Shown: positions 24,371 to 36,492, numbered from the stretch's first letter. The stretch: 64,000 nt of DNA from Pestalotiopsis fici W106-1 (GCF_000516985.1 NW_006917093.1:4752396-4816395), one strand, 5' to 3'. Made by a program: numbers and translations. The notes: generated by a model not told the origin, from the sequence alone.

Positions 24371-25810
24371 TCAGAAGAACACACTACGCTTCTTGTGAAT
24401 CTTGTTGTTGTTGCCTTCACTACCATTTCGCCTCCTTCCACTCGAACTACCCTGGGCCGGTTGAGGCGTGCCATACTGTTGCGGGGGTAGCATTGGCCCA
24501 ACTGCTGGGCCATGCCACCAGCTACTGAAGCCAGAGCCGCGCGGCGGCCCAACACTGACAGGCCTCGGCGGAGGCGCCGTGCCGTTGGGAGCACCGGGCG
24601 GCTGGAGCTGCTGTGGTTGTGACGGACCGGCGCGCGGAGGTAGGTTGGGTCGGCTCGCTTCATAGTCCTGGCCTTGCATGCCAAACTGTTTCCTTAACGC
24701 TTCAGTCTCCTTCTCAATCTCGGCTTCGCGCCTGCGCTGCTGCCTCTCTTCCTCCTCAAGCATCTTCTTGATACGTTGCTGCTCCTCCTTGTCCCGCTTT
24801 TCGCGCTCGCGCTCCTGCCTCTGCACCTCGGCCTGTAGCCGCTTTGTCTCGGCGTCCACAGCGGCGGTCGATTTGCGATCCAGTGGGGGCGGCGTTGGCT
24901 GCTGTGTCACGGGCGTAGACGTCTTTGCCGGAGGTAGATTCCCAAGTCCACCGGTCATTGTATACGCACTGCTTCCCGGTGCTGGTGAAGATGTCTTTGG
25001 GGGAGTAGCGCCCGGGATGGGACGGGAGTTCTTGCGCTTTGTTGGGGGCATGCCCGAGACATTGAACGAGTCACGGTTAGGAAACAAGTATATGTCCCGA
25101 ATGACCTCGGCACCAAGCAGCAAGACAAGTTCCAGGCCCTTTCGGTCCTCGACATCTACCCTAGCCAGGTTCGGTTCATATATGGTGAGACCGGCATTTC
25201 GCCCCTGCTTGAACATGGCCACCGTGATGTCAGGATCCTTGCTCTTTTGTTTGCCCATTGATCGTCCCGTCATGTAGCATGTCATGTCCTTGGAGAACTT
25301 GCTATCCCTCTTCCACTTGAACATGATCTTGGGCGCGAGGCTGCTTGCGCCCGCCGGGTCTGCATCTTGATCTAGCTTGGACGCCGACGGCAGCTTGAAG
25401 CTCTGCTGGGGCATCTCAAATTCCCACGACTCCTTGCCGGTCCATGTGCTCTTTTCGCCCTTGACTACTACCTGCTGATCGGGGTCGTAGAGCTGTATCG
25501 TGAAACCGTCCGGGATCATTGGAACGGGAGCGGGCGTGACGCCATTCTGGGCGCGAATCTCGGCGGCAGAGAGCGTAGGCTGCTGCCACTCTGGCTCGAT
25601 CAGGACCTCGCCGTAGATGATATCTTGCGTGTGGGCGTCGGCCAGTCCCAGACCGTACTTGTTCCTCGACTGCGGCAGAGTCGGGTCCGGGCGCTTGTAG
25701 GCATACTCGGGCGCCGGCTCGGATCCGTTCTGGGTGAAGTATAGCACAGAAGCGAGAGGGCTGTCGGCCGTCTGCCGCGAAAAGAAGGTTGGCAGATTTT
25801 CGTCGAGCAT
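24371..25810 (-). CDS. Conserved-looking coiled-coil protein, unknown function
   Basis: I do not recognise a named family. A single uninterrupted frame encodes 479 aa when started at the ATG at 25810 (MLDENLPTFF); the in-frame codon 12 bases upstream is GTG. The N-terminal half (about 1-265) is mixed alpha/beta in character with motifs such as LYFTQNGSEPAPEYAYKRP, FTIQLYDPDQQVVV, PKIMFKWKRDSKFSKDMTCY and LELVLLLGAEVIRDIYLFP. Pro/Ser-rich sequence follows, then a strong charged coiled coil at about 325-395 (RLQAEVQRQEREREKRDKEE and on), and a Pro/Gly/Gln-rich tail with basic residues near the end (KIHKKRSVFF). The tail could be a nuclear targeting signal. Codon use and frame length support a real gene; function is open. 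Confidence 0.75.
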   Translation of the reverse strand: MLDENLPTFFSRQTADSPLASVLYFTQNGSEPAPEYAYKRPDPTLPQSRNKYGLGLADAHTQDIIYGEVLIEPEWQQPTLSAAEIRAQNGVTPAPVPMIPDGFTIQLYDPDQQVVVKGEKSTWTGKESWEFEMPQQSFKLPSASKLDQDADPAGASSLAPKIMFKWKRDSKFSKDMTCYMTGRSMGKQKSKDPDITVAMFKQGRNAGLTIYEPNLARVDVEDRKGLELVLLLGAEVIRDIYLFPNRDSFNVSGMPPTKRKNSRPIPGATPPKTSSPAPGSSAYTMTGGLGNLPPAKTSTPVTQQPTPPPLDRKSTAAVDAETKRLQAEVQRQEREREKRDKEEQQRIKKMLEEEERQQRRREAEIEKETEALRKQFGMQGQDYEASRPNLPPRAGPSQPQQLQPPGAPNGTAPPPRPVSVGPPRGSGFSSWWHGPAVGPMLPPQQYGTPQPAQGSSSGRRRNGSEGNNNKIHKKRSVFF

Positions 25811-28800
25811 GGCGAAAGCCACGTGCAGAAGGGCACCACTAAACTAGGTATTCTCTCTAGCTTTGGCGGGTGGGGGATTGGTTGTTGGAGTGCAGGTAGG
25901 TAGTGTCCCGGTCCCTGGATTCTGTCGCACTTCGGAGGCGCTTCTTTAGAGTAGATAGCTTGCTTCGAGAAGTTGTTGGAAAGACGTTGCGATTTGGACA
26001 AAGGGGGGAGCAAAAAAAACGTTGGAATGTCTGAAAGAAAGATAAAAACTGGGCTCACTAAAGCGAAGGAAGCGATCAGGCGAATCTCGGGCTCGGATGA
26101 CTATGCCCGGTCAGCTGAGAGCAAGGCTGAGTTGAGTGAGCGAATGAGTTTACATGCGACAAGTCTCGAGTTGGGCCCAGTTCCAGTCCGAGTATATTTG
26201 CAGCAGTGATCAATCAACAAATGCATGTGTTTGTTCTTTAGCGGTAACAGAAAAGGATCTAGTGATCGTCAAATGCAATCAAAAAGCAAACAACTCTTGT
26301 CTATCTTCTCACCATGAGAAAAGTGGCAGCCTGGCACACACACACATACACCCCTTTCCCCCTCTTACTCTCCCTTTCCAGCGCAACCACATGACGACAA
26401 TTGTCCATGAATTGCAGAAACAAGAGAGAGACAAGACAGGCGCCTGGCAAAGGCCAAGACCTGCAACTGCAAGCATGCGGGTCTGGGGCTTACTAGGTAA
26501 AGTAATGGAGCGTAGTGGGAGCATGCACCTCTGTACATCCACTAATGTAAGTCGGGTAGGGGAGGGTTCCCGATCAAAGTTTAGCAGGTTTCTGTTCCTT
26601 TGCAGCTACGGCTACCCTGATTGCACCGCATTACGTATTGTCTGTAGTGGGACGGGTTACATGGTACTACTGCAGATCATGAGTGCTGCGCCACACGCTG
26701 AGAGCTGCGGGAGAAGGCAGCAAAGAATCTCGTTGGAAAAAGATCCACTGATTGGCGTGTCCCAACGTGGAATTCTCGGCGGTACGTACAGAGGTTCGTA
26801 ATGCCCAAAGCTCTATACCTACACTAGAGAAGCACTGAGGAAAGAATAGAACAGCACTAGTTTTAGTCTCTGGCTTCTTGTTTGGTGGTGGGGGCGGGCA
26901 CTTCCACCAGTGGCTGTGTTGGCGATTGATCTCAAGCTTTCCCGCCCAATCGCATCGATCTCTGTAAATCCCCAGGTGAGATGGCTGTCGGCGTTTACAG
27001 AGGTAGTAAGTAGTGCAATAGAGGGCAGCAATAACTCAAAAGTTCGGTTGAAGCACCAAGACCCCCCAATCACATGTATAACGGAAAGAGGCCCTGCATT
27101 CATAATACCAAGCTTGAGTGAATTGAAACTATATTGCTCATCAACGGTCGTGCAATCTATGCACTTGGTAAAAGCACACAGGGTCTTAACGCAGGTGCTC
27201 TATGAAACCCACCCAATGTATACCAAATGCACACGCGTGTATTCTTTCCACCATCTGATTGAGGGCACACTATGCATATCCTTCTTTTCATCTAGGTTAG
27301 ATTCATGTCTCAATGAGGGTTCTCATTCTCCGCCGGCCAAGTCAGCCATTCGCTATCAATATTCCCAGCATTTCACTCTTTGGCCTCGACTAGGTGTAAG
27401 CCAACCCTGTCGCCAGGTCGCGAGTTGCACAGCTATAGAAACTAGCGGGTAGATATAAACATAACCATGTCACTGGATTTCTGGACAAACCCAATTAACA
27501 GATCCCTTCCGGACAAGTATGAAGACTCTTCATCGATATCATGCAATCTGTCGTGGGTATATGATTTTTTTTCTTTTTTGGGAAGAATAACGAAAAAAAA
27601 AAAGGAAAAAGAAGGAATCTCGGTCATGTCTGATTTTAGGATCCTGGCCAGAGATGGTTGAGAAGATGTCCAATACAGAAGTCAAGGCTGTCATGGAAGC
27701 CGGATCTGCTGGAGACATACTACTGTCCAAGGTCGCCGCAGCATAAATCGCTGCTACCTTTGGTAATATAGCAATGGAGGAGAGCACTTTTGGCCAAAAC
27801 CAAACAGAGTAACGCGCAAATGTCTACTGTGTATAATCGTTGTCCGAAGAAATTCAATTGAATCGAACCGCAGGACTATAATATCGGTAACTATAACAAA
27901 CAAAACCGGCACCAAAGTGCTGTAGTATAACGGAAACTGCGGAACCGAATTTTTGCGGCTCAGCGAGGCGGAGGCTCAAAAATGGGCTCCCCCCATGTTT
28001 CAATGTGGCGGCCAACGCGTGGCCAACTGACGTAGCACCAACCCGGCATATAGCTATTATAGGAGGTGATGGAAAGGGAAAAAGCTACTTGGAACGAAAA
28101 TCCGGGCAGTATGTGTATGTGGGTGGCTGCGGCTTGTAGCTCAATGCTGATTTGTGGTAAATCGATACTTTTGTTTTCTTGTTTCTCTCTCTATTCCTCC
28201 GCAATTTAGATCATAAGAGATGGAGAAAGCTTCGTCTACCTCAGCACGATGGTGCCTCAGATTGGGAGAGGAAGAAGGAAGCTCAAGTGATGGTCACCAC
28301 GAGATATATGGCTGGCGGCATGGACTCGACACGATGCTCTCAACTTCAAATTTTGAAAAGTAATGGTTTTGGATGCAATCTCAGATAAAATAATAGTTAT
28401 ATGGATTCGAATTTTAATACTGTGAGCGCATAATGAATGACCTTTTCCTTCTTCATTAGTACCCCAGCAGTATCAAGCTATGAAGGTAGAAAAGAAAACG
28501 CTCATTAGAGTTCAACTTGAAAATATTTTCTGCCCAGTGCCAACACCTTGCCATGCTAAAAAAAAAAAAAAGATTCGCCAGGTTTGCTAGATTGGATAAT
28601 GACCAAGACTCAAGATGGCCTCCTTTGCTTTGGATGCATGAGACCAAATGAGATGAACAGATATCAGTATGTACAGCTAAGTAAGATATGTAGTTATGCA
28701 CGCTTTTCATTACGCTCATCGCCCCTCTGCTTTCCGAGCTTGACGCCGGCGATGACAATTGTGGAGTCGGCAGATGTGCTGCTCTCGACTCAAACCGTGA

Positions 28801-28827
28801 ATGCTAACCAGACTCTCCTTATGATGG
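25811..28827. other. Intergenic, 3 kb, two weak ORFs
   Basis: The only sizeable ORFs are 26154-26801 (+, 215 codons, true ATG) and 26910-27452 (+, 180 codons, begins with GTG). Neither shows a domain, hydrophobic pattern or intron structure I recognise. A short CA run lies near 26335-26350 and A-rich runs at 27590-27606 and 28559-28571. The promoter of the coiled-coil protein gene should be near 25811. Confidence 0.5.
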
Positions 28828-30646
28828 TCACCTCATGCCTCCTTGATCCGTGTTGATGGGCGGCAGATCAGGAACCGGTGGGACTTCCTGGCTCCTCTCA
28901 TCTGCTCGCTTCAAACGTCCTGTTTGTTGATTGACCCAGCTTCCAACTGACCGATAACGCGCAGGCCGATCCTCGCTAGTCGTAGTGTAGACTGTTTCTC
29001 TATCACCGGCTTCTCGGCGGCTCATCCACGAAAAGCGAGTGATGAAGTTGTTTGACTGCCGTAATTGTGTTGCAGCAGGCTGGGGTGGGTTGAGGTACTC
29101 CTCGGGTATAATTATATCGCCGTCTCCGAAGCCCGACGACAGAGAAGAGAGTTCACTTGCTCTGTTTACTTGTCGTCGGTTCGGATCGTAGGCGTCAGAT
29201 GGTTGGCGGGCTAGCTCCGACTGATTGTAGAAGTTGTCCGGCATCCGTGACCTCATGGTGTTATTTACGTCGCTGCCAATGGGCGATTGTGCTTGACTCA
29301 TTGCCATGTACTGCTCTGCAGGAATCATGACGACTGATCCGGGGGCCAATTGAGGCTGCATGTTCCGCTGTGAGGTCGCCGTATTCGTGCGGCTCAGCCT
29401 CGGAGGCTGATTCGATTGCTGATACATCTTGTCGGCGCCATAGAATCCGGCCGCCTCCATGGAATTGTGGCTCCCCTTTTCGTACATTGGCGGAGGTAAA
29501 TCATTCCTCATGAACATGCTTTGGCTGTCCCAACCCGAGTTGCCCTGATTCCTACGCCAAGGCAGTCTATTCATCAAGTTGTTGTTTCCACCAAACTCCT
29601 CACGTCGACGCCTTGACTTTTTCAGGGTGCGGTAGATGATCCAGCCAACAAAGCAAATCAAGACAAAAGCGCCTATGACGGGTTAGTCGCATTCTCATCG
29701 TCATACACAGACTGTCATGCTTACCAATTGATCCGACAGCAATGAGGGCATGCTCTGCTGCGGGATCCAGCGCACCGGGTGGGGGCTTGTTGTCGTCTCG
29801 GTCCTTCCCTCCGTTGCGACTTCCGCCAGAGTCATTATTGCCGCCGTTGTCGTTATCGTTGAGAGAGTCCGCGAGAGCAGTGGCGGTGACAGTAGCGGTG
29901 GCGTCTGTAGCAGTAAAGGCGATTGTACCAAGTGATGACGATGTTCCCAAAGCGGGAAGAGCGGGTGTAAAGTCTGCCCCTGGCCCATCTACACCTTTCC
30001 TAGGTTGACTGGATATTGTGATAGGGGGCAAGGTAGTCAAAACAGGAATGACAGTGGTCATAGTTGCCATCTGTACCGAGGTCACTATACTTGTCGATTG
30101 GACGACTGACGCGACTGGGGTGGGAACTGATGTGGTCGATGTGGTTGAAGTGGTCGGAGGTGGGCTGGGCAGCGGCGTCGGCGTGGTAGTAGGCGTCGTC
30201 GCCGGGGGTGCAGCCGCAGGAACTTCTGTGGCAATGGTGGCCGTCACGACACTAATCGTCGTTGACTCGTCCCCGCTACCCTTGTTGTTATTATTATTGT
30301 TATTGCTGCCGCCGTCTTTACTGCCGCTGTGGTCGTTATTACTGCCGCCTCCATCCTTGTTGCTGTCTTTGCTGCCATCATCTTGGCTCTTGTTGTTGCC
30401 CTTATTCTTGTCACTGCCCCCATTGCCTCCTCCGTTGCCCTTGCCCTTGCCATCGCTACCCTTGTCGCTGTCATCGCTGCCACCGTCGCGAGATTTCTTG
30501 ATGCCAGATGAGTCGTCATTTTGCTGACCTTTATCGTTGCGATCTTTCAGAGTTGCCGCCGAGAGAACTTCCGCTTTCACGTCCGACCCACGATCCAGAA
30601 CCGCTCGCCTAGGTTTGGATGGTGCCATTTCTTCACCCTCAATCAT
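28828..30646 (-). CDS. Ser/Thr-rich single-span membrane protein (wall-sensor-like)
   Basis: Exons 30646-29725 and 29672-28828 give 588 aa (the ATG at 30628 is an alternative start). Residues about 25-125 are very polar low-complexity sequence (Asp, Lys, Gly, Asn, Ser; SNNNNNNNKGSGDES). A Thr/Pro/Ser-rich stalk follows (about 125-290), then one transmembrane helix near 298-320 (HALIAVGSIGAFVLICFVGWIIY), which is split by the intron, and a basic stop-transfer RTLKKSRRRREE. The cytosolic tail of about 260 residues is Gln/Asn/Ser-rich. This layout is like fungal Mid2/Wsc-type stress sensors, but no WSC domain is present and I see no signal peptide. An upstream exon with a signal may have been missed. 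Function is inferred from layout only. Confidence 0.78.
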
Positions 30647-33600
30647 GCCGTGGCCACATGCGCCGCAACGCTGTAATTGTAGTTGCCGCCTAGTGATTCC
30701 TAAACATGACCGAAAGCTGATAGTCGTTGATCTTAAACGCCTGCGTATAATATTAAAAAGTAGAGAAAACCGTAAAACCTGTGTAAAGGCGGGCCGAATA
30801 GGAGTACTGTTGCAGAATTGAGACCAGCCCAGAGTTTAATGTGGATTGAGAGAAAAGCAGAACAATGAGGGCCTGCCTTGGAAGAACTGAACGAAAAGGA
30901 TGAGTAAGGGTGTGGGAGAAGAAGGGAAGTGGGAGAAAAGAGGGTAGGGGACCGAGTATCAGAAGTGGTAATGATCTCTGCCAATTCCCCGGCCGGAAGC
31001 TTGGAGAGCATGAAATCAACCTACGCAGTCTGCAACAAGGGGCCAGGCCTTGACTTCAAGACCGTGCACCTCGAGAGCCACCTTCCCAAGAAGTCTGTGT
31101 AGCAATGCCTCCGAGGCAAGCTGGGACCGGGGGGGTTCTTTGCATGCCACGATATTCAGAAAGATCCATGTTCTCCTCGGCTTTGTTCCTGGTGTTGGAC
31201 GTCTAGCAATGCGTTTACCATTAACTGTATAGAATAGTCTAGTTCGTCCAATGTCATTTGTTCCAGAGAGGTTTGTTGTTATTCTTGGAGGAGAGACGGG
31301 CAACAAGATGCCTCATCATGACTTGAGGAAAGTCCACAGGACATTGGTAGAAGGCACGAGATTTCTTACGCCGCGCTGGCTCCCGGCGACAACAGAGATA
31401 CTTGCGGCTCTCGTCCAGATGGGTCCGTCCTGAATTGAGCGTTGGACCACTCTATACACTAGGCATATTAGGTAGCGCCGTTGGAGATCTGCCCCGCGAG
31501 AGGTGTGACTTAGATGAGGGTCCGAGTGGTGCAGCAAGGGTTCACTACCCAGTTCCAGGGAAGCCAGCGGTCAATCCATCGAAGACTTGGAAGAAGAGGG
31601 AGTGCGTGCCACTGTGGAATAGATTGGCGGTGCTGGCAGTGCTGGTTGTGCTGCGCGGCGTCGGCTTTGGGGCTCGGTGGTACGTGGTGAAGTCGTTCAG
31701 TCCGTCCACAGCCTGCGACTTTTGCGTGTCTTGCATGACATGTCGTCGAGCATGAGACAGATCTGACCAGGGTCAATTGTCTCAGCGCCGGGGTTAGTGG
31801 GCGGGCCAAGGGTTTCATCGCTGCAGGTCGGCAGCAAGCGGCGCTATACCGGCAGTGCCCCTGTCTTGACCCCAGGTCTGATTGCTGGAAACCTGGCCCC
31901 TGCTGCTGTCGAACACTCCAACAGAAAGAGCCTCCTTCTCCATGGATTCGGCACCATTGTATAATACAATGTATAAGTTACCGTGCTGAATAGAGGGCCA
32001 GTAGTCGATGAGAATCAAGCAGTGTTTACTTCTTGTCGGCCGTGGATCCGGAACATCATACAAGTTTGTCCATTTCGAGCACGGCGTAAGTTCCGAAGAA
32101 ACAATGGAAGTCAATACCTCCTCCTCCTACAAGTAACAGCAGCTACCAAACCCAGGCGAATGAAGACACGTGATCTTCCTCTTCTCCAAACCCGGGCAGA
32201 TCGAGAGTTCTCTTGACTCTGAACACATGGCCTGAGCTCAATCCCCCTCACGAGTGCTTCATGGTCGGACTTGCGATGAGAGATGACAGATTGAAATTTG
32301 AAGCAAAATCGAATGTCAGGAGGGAAAAAGTGCATGTAAACAAGAAGGCTCAAGGTCAGAAAGGTCAAGGTAGCATAGAATCGGTGCGCTAGAAAGTCAG
32401 GTGGATTAGCACTGAGACTCGTATAAACCGTGGCCCCAAGGGGCAGGTTTCGACTTGCAGTTTAGCGTCGAGGACCCTGTCACTTCCCAAGGCAGATTTT
32501 CAATGTGGGTGCACGGTGCCAGGCGCCAGGGGTGGTCGATCCTGAACAAGACTGTTACTAGAAATCCAGCAAAGTTGTTCTCAAAAATTGCCGAAAAGGC
32601 GATTAGCATGTTCCATGGGCCTAGAGGAACCTCCAAAGGGGGTTACGATCTTTTCGGAAATACGGCAGAAACCCAGTGCAGCTCACGGGCGTCTCGAGAT
32701 CTCCCGCAGATATGAACCGCACAGGCTCAACAGGCCTTTGCCTATGGTTGAAGCAGCTCACTTCTTGGCGTACATCCTCCTGGAAATCGAGGCTTGTCTT
32801 GTCCCCTCTGGGCGTCTCGTGAACAAAAAGTCGTCTGCACAGAAGGGAAGAGAAATTCCGGGTCTCGAAACCCAGTCAAGCTTTTGTATAAGCTAGCAAC
32901 GTAGCATGCTGGGGACGGCTTCCTCGATTGCCGGGTTGGCTTGGCTTCTACTTGGCTTGGTGTAAGTGGCTGCTGTCAAGGGCGGGACTGAGAAACATGC
33001 AAGGCCCTGTGTCGTGATGAACCACTCGAGAGGATTGCTGGAGCGATGAGGCTATTCGGCAACAGCCGTCAGTATGCATGATGGGTGCACACATCTATGC
33101 CTGTCGCGTGACCCTGAAGCGCTTCATCTTCAAGCATCAAACTCGACGAGAAACTAGACACTTGCCGGATAACCGCAATGTTGCTCATGATGATGGCTTC
33201 ACTGCCAATAGCCAAAAATTAGAGATACTGCCAAGTCAATGGATATTTGAAGACACAATAGCATGATTAGTGAAGATGATCAAAAGCTCATGGCTATTTG
33301 GCAGTCGTCTGAAGCCATGTGTGTCAAAATGCCATGATGTGGAACATACAGAAGAAGCTATCGTTGATTGGTGGTGTTTTCACTAGTGTGACGAATGTCA
33401 TCAACCTGCCCCTCCTCTGTTCCTCTACATTACCATGTTGGGTCCAAAAGTCCTTCAGATTACTTTGGAATTCGCGGATAGTCTCAAGACTTTGCCCAGG
33501 ACTCCCACATGTATTTGACATTTACAGCTTGTCAACTGGCGAATCGCAGCTGTAAGCTCAATATGGAACACACTTTTGACAGCCATTGCTATATGGCACC

Positions 33601-34110
33601 TAACCTAGGTGCTTAGCTTTAGCTCAAGTACATGCTATTTGGCCATGCTACCACTCGGAAGGGGAGGCAGTTCTTTTCATCAAATTTATTCAGAAAATCA
33701 GGATTCTGAGCAGGATACGAGAAGATTTGGAATTCCAAAATGAAAAGTAAGCATTCATCACTACCTGGAACGACCTAGATTGTCCTGGCAGTTGCGCCAC
33801 ATTCCATTGTCATCACGAACCAGCACCGCCACATTGGGCATAGTGTTTCCTTTAGTCAGCTTTTGCGAAATTCATCGTCAGTCATCGAATTACCCCCCAG
33901 AGAGGTTATTTGGAGTCAAATCTCTCCACTCAATTTTTATATTTCGTAGTCGTAAATCAAACACTTACATATCTCGAGCCGCAGACTCTCGACGCGTACT
34001 CACAAAATTCTATCCTCTTCTTTCCCAGAAGAAAATCCTACCCGACGTGATCAGAAAATAGCATTCAAACACAGCAGTTTATAGGCGGGACAGAGAAAAA
34101 GGGAGAGAAA
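30647..34110. other. Intergenic, 3.5 kb, no gene seen
   Basis: Lies between the membrane protein gene (-) and the thioredoxin gene (+), which are divergent. ORFs up to 117 codons occur without domains. GC content drops in about 33050-34000. The inverted repeat GCACCTA-ACC-TAGGTGC at about 33596-33612 is the only small palindrome noted. The last 100 bases should be the thioredoxin leader. Confidence 0.55.
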
Positions 34111-34494
34111 ATGGCGGACAAGGTCAAGCACCCCTCATCGCTGCCCGAGCTGCAGGCCCTCTTTTCCAGCACCACATATGTCGCCGTCGACTTCTTCGCC
34201 GACTGGTGCCCGCCGTGCAAGCAGATCGCGCCCATATGGCAAAAGCTGGCCGAGCAGCACAGCGTCCCCGGCCAGCTGGCCTTTGCCAAGGTGAATGTGG
34301 ACCATGCACAGGACGTTGCCCGCGCCTACGGCATCACCGCCATGCCCACGTTCATGTTCTTCAAGGAGGGCAAGCAGGTCGCTGTCCACGGCCAGGCCAA
34401 GGTCCAGGGCGCTGACCCGCGGGCCTTGATGGCCGCTGCCGAAAAGCTGGGCGGTCTGGCGCAGAAGAGGGCTGCCGAGGCTGGAAAGGCATAA
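34111..34494 (+). CDS. Thioredoxin with CPPC active site
   Basis: Small dithiol-disulfide oxidoreductase of 127 aa in one exon, cytosolic by appearance (no signal peptide). The thioredoxin fold is complete: VAVDFFADWCPPCKQIAPIW with the active-site pair, then FAKVNVDHAQDVARAYGI, the cis-proline segment AMPTFMFF and KEGKQV. The active site reads WCPPC, not the usual WCGPC. The final 30 residues form an Ala/Lys/Glu-rich helix longer than in compact thioredoxins (AEKLGGLAQKRAAEAGKA). The Gly-to-Pro change in the CxxC loop is known to alter redox potential in engineered thioredoxins, so this protein may act on a special partner. Start chosen at the first ATG, preceded by GAGAAA. Confidence 0.93.
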   Translation: MADKVKHPSSLPELQALFSSTTYVAVDFFADWCPPCKQIAPIWQKLAEQHSVPGQLAFAKVNVDHAQDVARAYGITAMPTFMFFKEGKQVAVHGQAKVQGADPRALMAAAEKLGGLAQKRAAEAGKA

Positions 34495-35045
34495 GCCAGC
34501 GCCCGCGATTTTTTCACGACCACTTTCGACGAACACGATCAGCATGGCGTAGCTCGGAGTCCTATTCGGGGAACGGTTTTCATTCAATCAGTATACCCAC
34601 AACACCAAACTCACAACTCTTGCAACGTTTTGCAAATTATTATCCCGCACCAAGCAAGGAGCAGGGAACAGAGATTATTTCAGCCACATCTCATTATCAA
34701 GACTGGGATCAAGATTGGGAAGCCGTTAAGTCGACAACCGAAAAGCAGCCTCGTTCTCATTCTTTTCTCGCCAGGGACACGCCATGCAAAGAACGCCTGA
34801 TGATCAAAAAAGGCCTTTACATGCTCTCATCCAACGACCATTTGACGCGGCTTATACGACCGGATCAACCGAGGACGCCAAGAGATAATCTTGATTGGTT
34901 TGAAGTGGTGACCTTTACGGCTGGAGTGTATGCAATGATATATAGAGCAGCGGACGCTCCGACTTTATATTAAATAGAAGAATCTTCAAAGATTGATTAT
35001 AAACTTTTGCGTGAATAGCACATGTCCTACGTGATCTGATTTTTT
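34495..35045. other. Convergent intergenic region
   Basis: 3' flanks of the thioredoxin and phosphatase genes. A 117-codon ORF at 34620-34973 (+) has no domain. A T run sits at 35040-35047, next to the phosphatase stop. Confidence 0.55.
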
Positions 35046-36492
35046 TTATACAAAACATTGATCCCAGAACCCGCCACTCTGCGCAAAGGTCAGGCTGGAG
35101 ACAAATGCATCGAGCCCGCAGCGGCCCAGCTCGTCAGCACCGCAAGTCTCGAGCGGGATGACCCGGTCATTGACCAGGACGCGGACAAGCTCCTCATCGA
35201 CGCCGGCGCAGGTCATCTTTTCGACGTACATTCTGGCGGCAAACGGCACGAGCCAGCTGGCGCTGAAGCCGTTGGTCTCGGCCGTCGTCTCGACCGTGAC
35301 GTTGGACAGCGCCGCTGTGGCGTTGTAGAGGCCCATGGCGCTAAAGATGGTCGTCATGTCATTGTCGTGCGAGAAGTCGGCGTACAGGGGCAGTCCCAGC
35401 GGAAAGGTGGCAGAGGAGCTGTCCAAGGTTGTGTTGGTGCTCGTGTGATCTTGCACGCTGGTGTTGGTCAGTCGCGCAATCAGCTCGTTGGTGAAGCCGA
35501 CGCCCTGAGTAGGGCCGAGAGGGTTGCCGTAGCCATAGCCGTAGTACTTGTCAAGGGTGTTGTAGTAGCCGTACTGCTCCCACTCCTCGGTAGTGAAGAG
35601 CGAGCACCACTCGGAGATGTTTCCTGCCGAGTTGGCCACTGTATTGAAGGGGCAGAGGTCCATGATATAGATGGTCTGATCGGCTGTGATATTTGCCCCG
35701 ACCAGGTTTGCATTCAGACGTGCCGTGATGTTGGGCAGGAACACGGCCGTCCAGCTTGCTCGAGCATCATCCTTGATCTCACTATCCGGGCCATCCTCAA
35801 AGGCAGTGCACAGGCTGTGACTAAGCGTGTTATTGACACCCTCGTCCTCGGAGATGGTCAGGATATCCCAAGGGTAACCGTCTGAGCTGCTGCCGCCGGA
35901 AGCCAAGCGTGCTTGGTGAAATCCTTGCGTCCAGTTCAAAGCCGATTCAACTACTCTCTCCTCTCCAGACGACCGGAACCAAGGTGTTGTATCGCGGGTC
36001 ATTTGTTCATATCTTTGGAAGAACTTCATGCCAGCATTGACGAGCTCTTGCTGGCCAAAGGTAGTGAGCTGGTCAGCTCCCAATGTGTATTCGTAGTCTG
36101 CAATAAACTCATAACCAGCACCATACGACGTTGTCGATGACTGTATCGCCTGGATGGTGGCATTGTACTTTGCCGTTTTGCTGGCTGTTGGATCGCGTGC
36201 GCCGTGACGAGACAGCATCTGCACGAATGTGATCTCACAAGTCTCGGGGATGCTGGCATCTATCTCCGAAGGCACTGTGAAATAAGGCGAATACTGGCCC
36301 CAATTCTGCGATATCTCTGGGCTGCACTGGTATCCCGCCTCAACAGAGTCGCAATTACTGGCACAGGCTGCCTGTCTGCATAGCTGTTAGTTTTCTAGAT
36401 GTCCCGAAATGGCATGATGATGAAAAGTCGCCCACTCACGAGCAAGCAATCAACGACGCCAGTCCGGCGACGACAGAGAGTTTCGACGCCAT
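35046..36492 (-). CDS. Secreted histidine acid phosphatase, 3-phytase-like
   Basis: Extracellular phosphomonoesterase of the histidine acid phosphatase branch that includes PhyA phytases; it would release phosphate from phytate or other esters. Exons 36492-36440 and 36375-35046 give 460 aa, close to the usual 465. The first 20 residues (MASKLSVVAGLASLIACSQA) are a signal peptide. The catalytic RHGARDP is at 74-80, and the acid-base HD pair is at about 354-355 (FSHDNDMTT). Many Cys residues sit where phytase disulfides are expected, and many N-x-S/T sites are present. RHGARDPT has Asp where many phytases have Tyr, so true phytase activity is not certain. A perfect CGG-N11-CCG palindrome lies about 80 bp upstream of the ATG. 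Confidence 0.93.

Noticed and set aside
30018..30527. Leu/Val-rich + strand ORF that looks like a membrane protein
   Set aside because: It is the antisense of the Ser/Asn/Asp/Lys low-complexity region in the membrane protein gene, so hydrophobicity is an artefact; it also begins with GTG.
35058..35885. 275-codon + strand ORF
   Set aside because: Antisense shadow of the phosphatase gene, which has clear signal peptide and catalytic motifs.
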